This document shows positions 17,886-25,398 of a stretch of DNA of 64,000 bases, one piece after another. A program made the position numbers and the translations under genes. The notes beneath the pieces are model-generated. The model did not search any database and was not told the DNA's origin. It saw only the letters and a program-made list of their open reading frames with translations. The stretch lies in assembly GCF_902506265.1 (NCBI RefSeq), contig NZ_LR733556.1, forward strand, positions 983,106 to 1,047,105, read 5' to 3'. The stretch comes from Flavobacterium sp. 9AF (lineage in GTDB: Bacteria > Bacteroidota > Bacteroidia > Flavobacteriales > Flavobacteriaceae). How positions within the stretch are numbered: the stretch's first letter is position 1; each line of letters starts with the position of its first letter.

Positions 17886-18389
17886 ATGAATAATAAAATT
17901 TGTCCTGCTTGCAAAAAAGAATCTCCAGAATCTTATGACAACTGTAGTTACTGTAAATTTCCATTTAACGGAACAGAAAAAGAACAAGCAACTCACATTG
18001 GTAAATTTATTGCAGATAAGGGAATTTTAGATAAATCTAAACACAATATCGAAAACAGTAAACGTATATTGTTTTATATCGTAGCATTTAATACAATAGG
18101 ATTAATCATTGCTATTATGAATAATAAATATGATTTTCTAGGTGTTTTTTTAACTGTTTTTATTAGTCTAATTTTTCTATTATGTGGCATTTTTCTACAG
18201 AAGAATCCAAAGATTTTAACTATAATTCCTTTAACAATAATCTTGTTATTTTACACATTGAATTTTATTTTTGATAGAGAACACTTTTTTAATGGAATCA
18301 TTTTCAAAATAATAATTGTTGGTGCATTAATTTACAACTTATATGTTTTAAATGAAGCTGAAAAATTTAAGAAAGCCAACAACCTATAA
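17886..18389 (+). CDS. Zinc-ribbon membrane protein
   Basis: A 167-residue protein starting with a zinc ribbon (two CxxC pairs: CPAC near residue 6 and CSYC near residue 20), then a charged linker to about residue 58, then four predicted transmembrane helices (LFYIVAFNTIGLIIAI, FLTVFISLIFLLCGIFL, ILTIIPLTIILLFYTLNF, IIFKIIIVGALIYNLYVL). The cytoplasmic zinc ribbon plus membrane bundle is a common layout in uncharacterised bacterial proteins. A terminator precedes and follows it, so it is probably a single-gene unit. No function can be assigned. Confidence 0.75.
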   Translation: MNNKICPACKKESPESYDNCSYCKFPFNGTEKEQATHIGKFIADKGILDKSKHNIENSKRILFYIVAFNTIGLIIAIMNNKYDFLGVFLTVFISLIFLLCGIFLQKNPKILTIIPLTIILLFYTLNFIFDREHFFNGIIFKIIIVGALIYNLYVLNEAEKFKKANNL

Positions 18390-18411
18390 TTAAAACTACG
18401 TTAAAAAACAT

Positions 18412-18443
18412 CCTCAATTCTAGTAAGCATTGAGGTTTTTTTT
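18412..18443 (+). terminator. Rho-independent terminator
   Basis: CCTCAAT (18412-18418) pairs with ATTGAGG (18429-18435), followed by eight T. The T-run runs straight into the -7 box of the next gene. Confidence 0.85.
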
Positions 18444-18450
18444 ATCTTTG
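18443..18450 (+). promoter_or_regulatory. Putative -7 box (TATCTTTG)
   Basis: A match to TAnnTTTG, 15 bases before the start at 18466 and immediately downstream of a terminator. Confidence 0.55.
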
Positions 18451-18465
18451 AAAAAATACTAAAAC

Positions 18466-19044
18466 ATGAGAGCTAAAATATTTTTTCTAACCGCATTATT
18501 CTTCACTTATTTCTCAGCTTTTTCACAAGATATTGGAAGCTTAAAAACGGAAGTTACTAAAATTTATAAAGCAACTGCTTCAATGGATTATGATGGTATT
18601 TTTGAAACAACCTATCCTAAAGTTTTTGATATTATTCCTAAAGAAACAATGAAGGAAATGTTCCAACAAATGATGAGTAATGACGATTACAATATAAAAC
18701 TAATTCCTGTAGAACCTAATTTTTCATTTGGCGAAATTAAAAAAATTGGTACACAAACTTTTTGTTTAATAGATCATGACAATGTGATGCAAATGAAATT
18801 TAAAAAACCAATTATAGATAAGGATGCCGAAACCATGATTGGCATATTTAAAAAATCTATGGATGCGAAAGAAGTGACCTTTGATAAAGACAAAAATGAA
18901 TTTACTATCAAGCTTCGCTCAACACTTATTGGTGTATATGACGATTCGACTAGCAACAAATGGAAATTCTTAAATAAAGACAAAGAAAATCAGTTATTTA
19001 ATATGATTTTTGATGAAAATGTAAAAACAGCATTAGGATTATAA
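18466..19044 (+). CDS. Secreted protein of unknown function
   Basis: A 192-residue protein with a signal peptide (MRAKIFFLTALFFTYFSAF, cleavage near SQ). The mature part is mixed alpha/beta and soluble-looking, with phrases such as YKATASMDYDGIFETTYP and GEIKKIGTQTFCLIDHD; the start (repeated helix then TYPKVFDIIP) resembles NTF2/SnoaL-like folds, but this is only an impression. It has its own promoter box and is followed after 2 bases by the next gene, so the two are probably an operon. No function can be given; it should be periplasmic or secreted. Confidence 0.75.
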   Translation: MRAKIFFLTALFFTYFSAFSQDIGSLKTEVTKIYKATASMDYDGIFETTYPKVFDIIPKETMKEMFQQMMSNDDYNIKLIPVEPNFSFGEIKKIGTQTFCLIDHDNVMQMKFKKPIIDKDAETMIGIFKKSMDAKEVTFDKDKNEFTIKLRSTLIGVYDDSTSNKWKFLNKDKENQLFNMIFDENVKTALGL

Positions 19045-19046
19045 AA

Positions 19047-19445
19047 ATGACAAACGAAATTATTTTTTCCCATTTCTTTTCTCAAGTAAAAGAAAGCATC
19101 ACAAATGGTACTTTTGCCAAATTAACTTTAGCAAAAACGATAGGTAAACCTGAATTACAGAATATATATGTAAAATTGACAGAAGAAAACAACCAATTAA
19201 AATATACCCTTACCAAAAAAGTCTATGACGGTGAAAAAAAAGAAATCACCACAATTCATCCTTTAGATTCTTTAGAAAGTGAGTTAACCCCTTATCTTCC
19301 CTACCCTTTTTTATCAGCTTTACTTTTCACAACAGAGGCAGACATTACATTAAAAATCAATAAGAAAAAAGTGGCTAGTATTATTGAGCAACCGCCAACG
19401 TTTAAAAATGCAGATTCGGTTTTAATAGCCTTTTTGAATAAATAA
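19047..19445 (+). CDS. Conserved-looking cytoplasmic protein of unknown function
   Basis: A 132-residue protein starting 2 bases after the preceding stop, hence co-translated. No signal peptide or membrane helix is seen. It has strand-rich segments (FAKLTLAKTIG, NIYVKLTEENNQLKYTLTKK, ADITLKINKKKVASII) and a central helix around the hydrophobic phrase YLPYPFLSALLFTT. I do not recognise the family. A bidirectional hairpin follows. Confidence 0.65.
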   Translation: MTNEIIFSHFFSQVKESITNGTFAKLTLAKTIGKPELQNIYVKLTEENNQLKYTLTKKVYDGEKKEITTIHPLDSLESELTPYLPYPFLSALLFTTEADITLKINKKKVASIIEQPPTFKNADSVLIAFLNK

Positions 19446-19472
19446 AAAAATCCAACTTGAAGTTGGATTTTT
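19446..19472. terminator. Bidirectional terminator between convergent genes
   Basis: AAAAATCCAACTT and AAGTTGGATTTTT are perfect complements with an almost closed loop, giving an A/T-flanked hairpin usable from both strands. Confidence 0.85.
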
Positions 19473-19500
19473 GTTTATCTAAATATATTCTTCTTACAAA

Positions 19501-20343
19501 CTAAAATACTCTTACTAAATTAAATCCGAAGAAAATATCTCCTTTTGACCAATTCCCATAGGCATTACCTAAATATCCTGTTTCATTCATAGCTTGTGAA
19601 TTAGTGAAATGCAACTGAAATATATGCCCTCCTGTTTCAATATCAACCCCTACAGATAAAGGATTATGTGATAATGAACTTGCTGCTCTGTTTAAATGCG
19701 CTGCGTAGTCCATCGTTAATGCCACACGATTCGATATTTTATATCTTCCTCCAGCACCAATAGCATACTGACTATTATCTTGATAATCATTAACTACAAA
19801 GTTCTCATGAAAAAATGTAGGAGCTAATTCTAATGATAATCGATCAGAAAATTTTCTAGAAATTAAAAGTTGCGTTGTATAATTTAACCTATTTTCAAAA
19901 GTCAATTTTGGCAACAAATCTTTATCTAGTTCAGAATTCACTACAATACTATTAAATCCAACAATAGTAACTGGAAAACCATTTTCTTGTTGTGGCATTA
20001 ATCGGTATTTAACGGCTCCTTCATAGGCTTTTTGAAAACCACTTCTAGAAGCATGAACCGTTAACCATTCATTTATTCCATATAAAAACTTGATTTGAGT
20101 ATTCGCATCGTCTAATCCAAAAAAAGTATCAATTCCATTCTTAATAGAACCAAAACGGTGTGAAACAATAAAATAAAAATCACCTTTTGCAGCTAATTTG
20201 GTAGATTCTAAATTAACTATTTTTAATGACTTAAAAGCAGAAGATACCTCCGTAGGATCTGATGGCGTATCAATTTCAGAAAGTAAATCATCTTGAGCCT
20301 GCATACAAAATGGTAGTAGCATAGCGAATAAAAATTTTTTCAT
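19501..20343 (-). CDS. DUF5777-type beta-barrel outer membrane protein
   Basis: A 280-residue protein with a signal peptide (MKKFLFAMLLPFCMQAQ). The mature part is rich in alternating strands: FYFIVSHRFGSIKNGIDTF, then FFGLDDANTQIKFLYGI and further amphipathic strands ending in FGFNLVRVF with a terminal Phe. This matches the DUF5777 family of predicted outer-membrane barrels in Bacteroidota. It is followed upstream on the same strand by the OB-fold gene after 18 bases, and the pair faces the haem lipoprotein and YceI genes. The transported or bound compound is unknown. Confidence 0.85.
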   Translation of the reverse strand: MKKFLFAMLLPFCMQAQDDLLSEIDTPSDPTEVSSAFKSLKIVNLESTKLAAKGDFYFIVSHRFGSIKNGIDTFFGLDDANTQIKFLYGINEWLTVHASRSGFQKAYEGAVKYRLMPQQENGFPVTIVGFNSIVVNSELDKDLLPKLTFENRLNYTTQLLISRKFSDRLSLELAPTFFHENFVVNDYQDNSQYAIGAGGRYKISNRVALTMDYAAHLNRAASSLSHNPLSVGVDIETGGHIFQLHFTNSQAMNETGYLGNAYGNWSKGDIFFGFNLVRVF

Positions 20344-20361
20344 AGTATTTTTTTTAGCAAT

Positions 20362-20754
20362 TTATTTAATTACAGACACTTGGTCCATTTTGAATTCTTC
20401 TAAAAGTTCGTCATAACCAATAAATCTTCCTTTAATAGTTATTTCTTGGTCTTTTTCTATTGGTTGATTTGGTTTTTCAAGAAGTGTAGCCGATAAAACC
20501 TCATCAACAACTAAAAGATTAGCTGTTGCATCATAAGAAGTAACCTTTCCATTCACATCTATAGTTTTATCTAAGTATTTTGTATTGGCAGCATTTTCAT
20601 CTGCTTTAAAATCTTGAGCTAAAGTAGCTACTTTAATAGAATAACTCGCTTCTTCAGAACTAATATCTCTATGACTTTTGTAGATATAATTATAACCTAA
20701 AACACCTACAACTATTAGGATTATAAGAATAAAAATCCATTTATTTTTTTTCAT
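20362..20754 (-). CDS. Membrane-anchored OB-fold (tRNA_anti-like) protein
   Basis: A 130-residue protein. Residues 6-24 are a single transmembrane helix (WIFILIILIVVGVLGYN), followed by a periplasmic domain whose strands (LDKTIDVNGKVTSYDA, NLLVVDEVLSATLL, QEITIKGRFIGYDEL, FKMDQVSVIK) give the OB-fold pattern annotated as tRNA_anti-like in Bacteroidota. This domain does not imply tRNA binding here, because it faces the periplasm. It is co-transcribed with the DUF5777 barrel, and a -7 box lies upstream at 20774-20781. A ligand-binding or partner-binding role in this cluster is an inference. Confidence 0.8.
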   Translation of the reverse strand: MKKNKWIFILIILIVVGVLGYNYIYKSHRDISSEEASYSIKVATLAQDFKADENAANTKYLDKTIDVNGKVTSYDATANLLVVDEVLSATLLEKPNQPIEKDQEITIKGRFIGYDELLEEFKMDQVSVIK

Positions 20755-20773
20755 ATTGCTATTTGTTTTTTAA

Positions 20774-20781
20774 CAAAAATA
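20774..20781 (-). promoter_or_regulatory. Putative -7 box (TATTTTTG, minus strand)
   Basis: The minus-strand TATTTTTG is 19 bases before the OB-fold gene start, in the 88-base divergent region shared with the haem lipoprotein gene. Confidence 0.45.
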
Positions 20782-20842
20782 AAATAAAATTTTTATCTAT
20801 GTCTTAAAAAAACTATTTTTACTATAACAATTACAAAAAGCT

Positions 20843-21205
20843 ATGAAGAAAAAAACAATTTTAACACTTACAATCTTAACAACTTTACTCGCTAGTTGTA
20901 CTAATGATTCAGAAGCAGACTTAGTAGATGTTCCTAACGAAAATACAGTAACTTACACCAATTATGTTAAAAATGTAATTGATAGTAATTGTCTATTTTG
21001 TCATGGAGCTACACCATCAAATGGTGCTCCCATGTCGTTAACAACATATAGTTTAGTGAAAGATGCTGTTCTGAACAGAGGATTATTAGACCGCATTTCA
21101 AGACCTCAAGGCTCCTCAGGTATGATGCCAAATGGAGGTACAAGATTACCACAAACAACTATAGATGCGATCACTAAATGGCAAACAGATGGTTTATTAG
21201 AATAA
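20843..21205 (+). CDS. Lipoprotein with a c-type haem motif
   Basis: A 120-residue lipoprotein. The signal peptide ends in a lipobox (TLLASC), then TNDSEADL. The mature part has one haem attachment motif C-x-x-C-H (SNCLFCHGATP near residue 50-60) and a plausible distal Met in GMMPNGGTRLP, so it looks like a small monohaem cytochrome c. The C-terminal helix IDAITKWQTDGLL is typical of the fold. It is followed after 17 bases by YceI, so the two are an operon. Haem attachment would rely on a System II machinery, consistent with the fused ResB-CcsA gene at 39183-42359. The electron partner is unknown. Confidence 0.87.
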   Translation: MKKKTILTLTILTTLLASCTNDSEADLVDVPNENTVTYTNYVKNVIDSNCLFCHGATPSNGAPMSLTTYSLVKDAVLNRGLLDRISRPQGSSGMMPNGGTRLPQTTIDAITKWQTDGLLE

Positions 21206-21222
21206 CAAAAAAATAAATAAAT

Positions 21223-21759
21223 ATGAAAAAAATTGCAGTATTAATTTTGATTTGTTTTACCGCCTTTGGATTCGCACAAGAAAAAAAGTCGACTAAAACG
21301 GGAGAAATTACTTTTGAAGCATCCGTTCCTTCATTTGAAGAAGTAAAAGCAACAAACAAGGGAGTTTCTTGCGTTTTAAATACCCAAACAGGTGAAATTG
21401 CCTCATTGGCTTTAGTAAAAGGATTTCGTTTTAAAGTAGCTTTAATGGAAGAACATTTCAATGAAAATTATATTGAAAGCGGAAAATATCCTAAAGCTGT
21501 CTTTAAAGGAAAAATTGAAAATTTTGATGTTGCTAAATTAACAGAAAAAGAACAAAAGTTTGTTATAAATGGTACTTTAGAATTACATGGAAAAACGAAA
21601 AACATAACTTCTAACGCCCTAATTAAAAAATCGGGAACTACCATTATTATTGACAATACTTTTGCCGTTCAACCAGAAGATTTTGATATTAAAATTCCTA
21701 GTGTTGTAAGTAAAAAAGTAGCTAAAACAGTAGATGTAACATGTCATTTTAGCCTTTAA
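21223..21759 (+). CDS. YceI-family periplasmic lipid-binding-like protein
   Basis: A 178-residue protein with a signal peptide (MKKIAVLILICFTAFGFAQ). The mature domain is the YceI lipocalin-like barrel: KTGEITFEASVPSFEEV, a middle FRFKVALMEEHFNENY, SGKYPKAVFKGKIENFDV, then NGTLELHGKTKNIT and PEDFDIKIPSVV. YceI relatives bind long isoprenoid or fatty lipids such as quinones. It follows the haem lipoprotein by 17 bases. The pairing of a quinone-type binder with a haem protein suggests a periplasmic redox or lipid-handling role, which is an inference. Confidence 0.9.
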   Translation: MKKIAVLILICFTAFGFAQEKKSTKTGEITFEASVPSFEEVKATNKGVSCVLNTQTGEIASLALVKGFRFKVALMEEHFNENYIESGKYPKAVFKGKIENFDVAKLTEKEQKFVINGTLELHGKTKNITSNALIKKSGTTIIIDNTFAVQPEDFDIKIPSVVSKKVAKTVDVTCHFSL

Positions 21760-21776
21760 TTCATAAATAATAAATT

Positions 21777-21818
21777 AAAAGACAACATAACTATTCGTTA
21801 TTGTTGTCTTTTTTTTGT
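21777..21818. terminator. Terminator between convergent YceI and DUF6048 genes
   Basis: AAAAGACAACA (21777-21787) pairs with TGTTGTCTTTT (from 21802), followed by a long T-run on the plus strand. The hairpin overlaps the last codons of the minus-strand gene. Confidence 0.75.
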
Positions 21819-22507
21819 CCTTTATTTTTCTTATAAATAGGAATAAAATAACTTAAGGTGTAATTAAAACCAGCTCCAAATTTACCATCATACGTTCTAT
21901 TAAATCCTGGAATATATAAATTATCAAAATTCTCAGGTTTCTTATCTGAAATTAAATAATTTAATCGTAAAGAGAACCCTAGATAAATATTATTAAACAT
22001 TTTTGCTTTAACACCTCCTACTACTTCAATCCAACTGGCATTTAATCCACTAAATTTTTCATTAGGATAAACCGTATACACACCATAAAAATTAGCCGGG
22101 TCATATATTTTATACGAATTTAATTGTTGATTAAACGAACTAAATCCATAACGTAAACCAATATGAATCAGGTTTTCCATATCGAGCCAATTCTCATATG
22201 AATTAAAATCAAAACCCGCTTTAAAATACGTTCCACTTGTTGTAAAATTCAATCGATCATCATCTATCGTTTTTTCTTCATTACCTAATTCTCCAGCGAT
22301 GTAAAATTTCTTTGTTAATCTATAAGCACCTTCTACTTCTAATCCTTTATAATTATCATCATAAAAAGATTTAGCCAATCTATGCAAATCTATTCCTACT
22401 CGCAAACCATAACGTTCTGGATATTTTTTAATTGTATCCTGAGCTTTGACAGGCAAGAAAAAAAGAGCAATTAGTAAACTAAAAGAATATTTTAATGTGA
22501 ACTTCAT
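21791..22507 (-). CDS. DUF6048-type outer membrane beta-barrel protein
   Basis: A 238-residue protein. The Met at 22507 is chosen because it gives a proper signal peptide (MKFTLKYSFSLLIALFFLPVKAQ); an upstream Met at 22537 only adds a charged stretch. The mature part has barrel-like alternation (YGLRVGIDLHRLAKSFYD, FYIAGELGNEEK, GTYFKAGFDFNSYENW, YLGFSLRLNYLISD) and a charged tail. It matches the DUF6048 family. The gene overlaps the end of the DUF6452 gene by 29 bases, so the two are translationally linked. In relatives this gene, DUF6452 and rlmD occur in the same order. Confidence 0.85.
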   Translation of the reverse strand: MKFTLKYSFSLLIALFFLPVKAQDTIKKYPERYGLRVGIDLHRLAKSFYDDNYKGLEVEGAYRLTKKFYIAGELGNEEKTIDDDRLNFTTSGTYFKAGFDFNSYENWLDMENLIHIGLRYGFSSFNQQLNSYKIYDPANFYGVYTVYPNEKFSGLNASWIEVVGGVKAKMFNNIYLGFSLRLNYLISDKKPENFDNLYIPGFNRTYDGKFGAGFNYTLSYFIPIYKKNKGQKKDNNNE

Positions 22508-23009
22508 TTTCGTTATCGATTGTTGTTTTTTGAACATTTATTGCTTGTATCCAATTGGCTGGTAACGGACCTATTAGCTGATTTGGATTTGTTATTTCAA
22601 AATTCGTTTTATACCCACAAGCTCTTGAAACAAAGATTTCACTTCTGTCATAACTAAAAGTCAATACATCTATTTTTTCATTGGCTCCACCTTGATTTAA
22701 AGTAAAATTAAATACAGAAGTATTCACAGTTGTTTGTAATGGTAAATAAATTTTATTCGCATTAAACAAATAACGATTTGTATTATCTGTTGGAAGCGAT
22801 GTATTTGCCACTAATTTAGTATTTGTAGTGGTTTCTTCAATAACTAAATCGGTTACACTTTTTAAAGTAGTAGGATCTGTTATATCATAAAACTCCAAGA
22901 CTACTCTTGGCGTTGTAGGCGTTGTTTCTGCACATATATCATCTTTTTCACAATTCCAAAATGAAAATATTGTTACCAAAACAAGAAGTATTAAGCTTAA
23001 TTTTTTCAT
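22479..23009 (-). CDS. DUF6452-type lipoprotein
   Basis: A 176-residue lipoprotein. The signal peptide ends in SFWNC, followed by EKDDICAET, where K-D-D just after the Cys resembles the acidic export signal that sends Bacteroidota lipoproteins to the cell surface. The mature part contains strands such as RVVLEFYDITDP and FNFTLNQGGANEKIDVLTF, and two more Cys residues that could form a disulfide. It matches DUF6452. It lies between rlmD and DUF6048 on the same strand, 19 bases from rlmD, and overlaps DUF6048. A paired role of lipoprotein and barrel is likely from the order (inference). Confidence 0.85.
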   Translation of the reverse strand: MKKLSLILLVLVTIFSFWNCEKDDICAETTPTTPRVVLEFYDITDPTTLKSVTDLVIEETTTNTKLVANTSLPTDNTNRYLFNANKIYLPLQTTVNTSVFNFTLNQGGANEKIDVLTFSYDRSEIFVSRACGYKTNFEITNPNQLIGPLPANWIQAINVQKTTIDNENEVHIKIFF

Positions 23010-23028
23010 TGTATAAATTTAATCTTTT

Positions 23029-24441
23029 CTATCTTTTTTCCAAAAGTACAACATTTTCAACATGATGCGTCTGTGGAAACATATCTACTGGTCTTACTCG
23101 AATTACTTTATACATTTCATCAAGCAATGCTAAATCTCTTGCTTGTGTAGCACTATTACAACTAACATACACTACACGTTTAGGTGCAATCTTAAGAATT
23201 TGTTCTACAACAGCAGCATGCATACCATCTCTTGGTGGATCAGTAATAATTACATCTGGATGCCCATGTGTCTTAATAAATTCGTCATTAAACACATTTT
23301 TCATATCGCCTACAAAAAACTCGCAATTTATAATATTATTGCGTTTTGCGTTTTCTTTAGCATCTGCAATCGCTTCAGGAACAGCTTCTACACCAATCAC
23401 TTTCTTTGCTTTTTTAGATACAAATTGAGCAATTGTTCCTGTACCCGTATATAAGTCATACACTAATTCTTCCCCTGTCAAGCCAGCAAATTCACGTGTA
23501 ATTTTATATAGCTCATACGCTTGTTCCGAATTGGTTTGGTAAAACGATTTGGCATTAATACTAAAGTGTAAACCTTCCATTTCTTCTAAGATATATTCTC
23601 TTCCTTTAAAAAGTTTAATATCCTGATCGTAAATCGTATCATTAGGTTTGCTGTTAATTACATACAACAATGAGGTAATTTCTGGAAAACGCTCTGCTAA
23701 AAAATTTAATATTAATTCTCTTTTCGCTTTATCCTCTTTAAAGAATTGAATTAACACCATAATTTCTCCAGTAGAAGCGGTACGAATCATTAACGTGCGT
23801 AATAAACCTTCTTGTGCTCTAGGATTATAAAATTCTAATCCGTTAGCTACCGCAAATTCTTTAATTTCGTTTCGAATGGCATTAGAAGGATCTTGTTGTA
23901 AATGACATTTTTCAATATCTAAGATTTTATCCCACATTCTTGGAATATGAAATCCTAAAGCATTTTTATGATCAAATTCAACACCATTTCTCACCTCTTC
24001 ATCTGTCATCCAACGCGAATTAGAAAAACCAAATTCCATTTTATTGCGGTAGAAAAATTGCTTTTTAGAACCTAATATAGGTTCGAATTCTGGCATTTCT
24101 ATTTTACCAATGCGCTTGAGATTGTTATATACTTCCTGATTTTTATAGAACAATTGTTTGTCGTAGTTCATATTTTGCCATTTGCAACCACCACAAGCAC
24201 CAAAATGTTGGCAAACTGCTTCCACCCTATCTTCAGAAAATTGATGAATAACAGTAGCTTTACCTTCATAATAGGCTTTTCTTTTCTTCATGGTTTGCAC
24301 ATCTACCACATCACCTGGAACTACATTAGGTATAAAAATTACCTTACCATCTGGAGCTTTTGCTACCGATACGCCTTTTGCACCTGCATCAAGGACTTTT
24401 ACGTTTTCGAATACGATTCGTTCTGTTCTCTTTTTTCCCAT
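23029..24441 (-). CDS. rlmD: 23S rRNA (uracil-5-)-methyltransferase RlmD family
   Basis: A 470-residue enzyme that methylates U1939-type uridine of 23S rRNA using SAM. An N-terminal TRAM-like domain (VKVLDAGAKGVSVAKAPDG) is followed by the [4Fe-4S] site (CQHFGACGGCKW, plus a later Cys in EKCHLQQ), the SAM motif DLYTGTGTIAQFV, DPPRDGMHAAV, and the nucleophile Cys in VYVSCNSATQARDL. The start at 24441 (MGKKRTER) is chosen over 24468, because the upstream Met would have to be translated through a -7 promoter box. In this paralogous family the exact base can be uncertain. Confidence 0.94.
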   Translation of the reverse strand: MGKKRTERIVFENVKVLDAGAKGVSVAKAPDGKVIFIPNVVPGDVVDVQTMKKRKAYYEGKATVIHQFSEDRVEAVCQHFGACGGCKWQNMNYDKQLFYKNQEVYNNLKRIGKIEMPEFEPILGSKKQFFYRNKMEFGFSNSRWMTDEEVRNGVEFDHKNALGFHIPRMWDKILDIEKCHLQQDPSNAIRNEIKEFAVANGLEFYNPRAQEGLLRTLMIRTASTGEIMVLIQFFKEDKAKRELILNFLAERFPEITSLLYVINSKPNDTIYDQDIKLFKGREYILEEMEGLHFSINAKSFYQTNSEQAYELYKITREFAGLTGEELVYDLYTGTGTIAQFVSKKAKKVIGVEAVPEAIADAKENAKRNNIINCEFFVGDMKNVFNDEFIKTHGHPDVIITDPPRDGMHAAVVEQILKIAPKRVVYVSCNSATQARDLALLDEMYKVIRVRPVDMFPQTHHVENVVLLEKR

Positions 24442-24445
24442 AGCG

Positions 24446-24453
24446 CAAAAATA
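24446..24453 (-). promoter_or_regulatory. Putative -7 box (TATTTTTG) very close to the rlmD start
   Basis: The minus-strand TATTTTTG ends only 4 bases before the ATG at 24441, so the transcript would be leaderless or nearly so if this box is used. Confidence 0.4.
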
Positions 24454-24512
24454 AAGTATTGCGTACATTTATAGATATAGTTTAAGAAAAAAATATCGTT
24501 TTTTTTATGGTA

Positions 24513-24850
24513 CCAATATATCATCCCTAAAGGGATTCTTTTTTTTTCATGCAACCTCTTTTTTCTTACCGATATTTAATCCCTAAAGGGATTTTTTGTC
24601 TTTCATTTAACCTTTATAATCGATATTTGATCTCTAACAGGATTCTTAAATAATGACATCTAATAACTTTAGCAGTAATACATTTTCTACTTTTTTTTGA
24701 TTTTAATAAAACAAAATTACTTAGAATTCAATTCTAAATAATCCCGTTAGGGATTTAATATTGGTAACCCAAAAAAACAGTAATGAAATCAAATCCCTTT
24801 AGGGATGATACCTTGGAAAGCAAAAATTCAATCCTCTTTAGATAGGATAT
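24513..24850. repeat. Cluster of six REP-like palindromic repeats, three in each orientation
   Basis: Core palindromes ATCCCTAAAGGGAT (24523-24536 and 24579-24592), ATCTCTAACAGGAT (24630-24643), ATCCCGTTAGGGAT (24741-24754), ATCCCTTTAGGGAT (24793-24806) and a degenerate ATCCT...AGGAT (24831-24848). The first three have an upstream ACCAATAT/ACCGATAT-type flank and the last three carry its complement downstream (ATATTGGT, GATACC), so two groups face each other. They lie in the 445-base gap between rlmD and the transposase, which holds no other feature. Spacing is 51-56 bases within groups except the last (40). The layout resembles REP/BIME elements mobilised by REP-associated transposases. Confidence 0.8.
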
Positions 24851-24886
24851 TCATAATTATATTATTTTAGTAAAAACAAATAACAA

Positions 24887-25347
24887 ATGGCAAATACTTA
24901 TACACAAATTCACTTACAGTTTTTTTTGCAGTAAAATATAGACAAGCGCTTATCTTACCTTTTTTTAAAAATGAATTGTATCAATATATTACTGGAATTA
25001 TCCAACATTATAATCATAAAGTATTAGCTATAAATGGAGTTGAAGATCACATTCACATTTTTATAGGTATGCGACCAACTCAATCCGTTTCTGATCTTTT
25101 GCAAGACATTAAAGGCAGTTCGTCTAAATGGATTAATGAAAAGCAGTTTTTAAAAGCCAAATTTGAATGGCAAAGCGGTTATGGTGCTTTTTCCTATTCG
25201 AAATCTCATGTAGAAAATGTTATTAATTATATTGCTAAACATGAAGAGCATCATAAAAAAGAATCTTTTCAAGAGGAATACTTAAAATTATTAAAAGAAT
25301 TTGCAATTGATTATAACGAAGCCTATCTTTTTCAAGATCTACAATAA
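24887..25347 (+). pseudogene. IS200/IS605-type (REP-associated) Y1 transposase, frameshifted
   Basis: The ATG at 24887 opens a typical N-terminus (MANTYTQIHLQ) but the frame meets a stop at 24934. The rest (FAVKYRQALILPFF and onward) continues in another frame to 25347. The switch lies in a run of eight T at 24920-24927; nine would join the frames. The downstream part has the HUH motif (DHIHIFIG), the DLLQDIKGSSSKW helix and the catalytic Tyr region in GYGAFSYSKSHVENV of Y1 transposases. A TTG at 24976 could start only a truncated protein. The rest of the protein is complete, so the lesion is recent or is bypassed by slippage. The REP-like cluster upstream is its likely substrate family. Confidence 0.88.
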
Positions 25348-25351
25348 CAAA

Positions 25352-25375
25352 AAGGCTATCCGTTAAGATAGCCTT
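25352..25375. terminator. Bidirectional hairpin between transposase and T9SS gene
   Basis: AAGGCTATC (25352-25360) and GATAGCCTT (25367-25375) form a 9-bp stem. A T-run follows on the minus strand (toward the transposase), so it mainly terminates the large minus-strand gene. Confidence 0.8.
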
Positions 25376-25398
25376 CTGCTTATTTAATAATTTAGATA

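Noticed and set aside
24513-24850. A CRISPR array
   Set aside because: The repeats are short, palindromic, change orientation in the middle and vary in spacing (40-56 bases, plus one gap of 111), and no cas genes are near.
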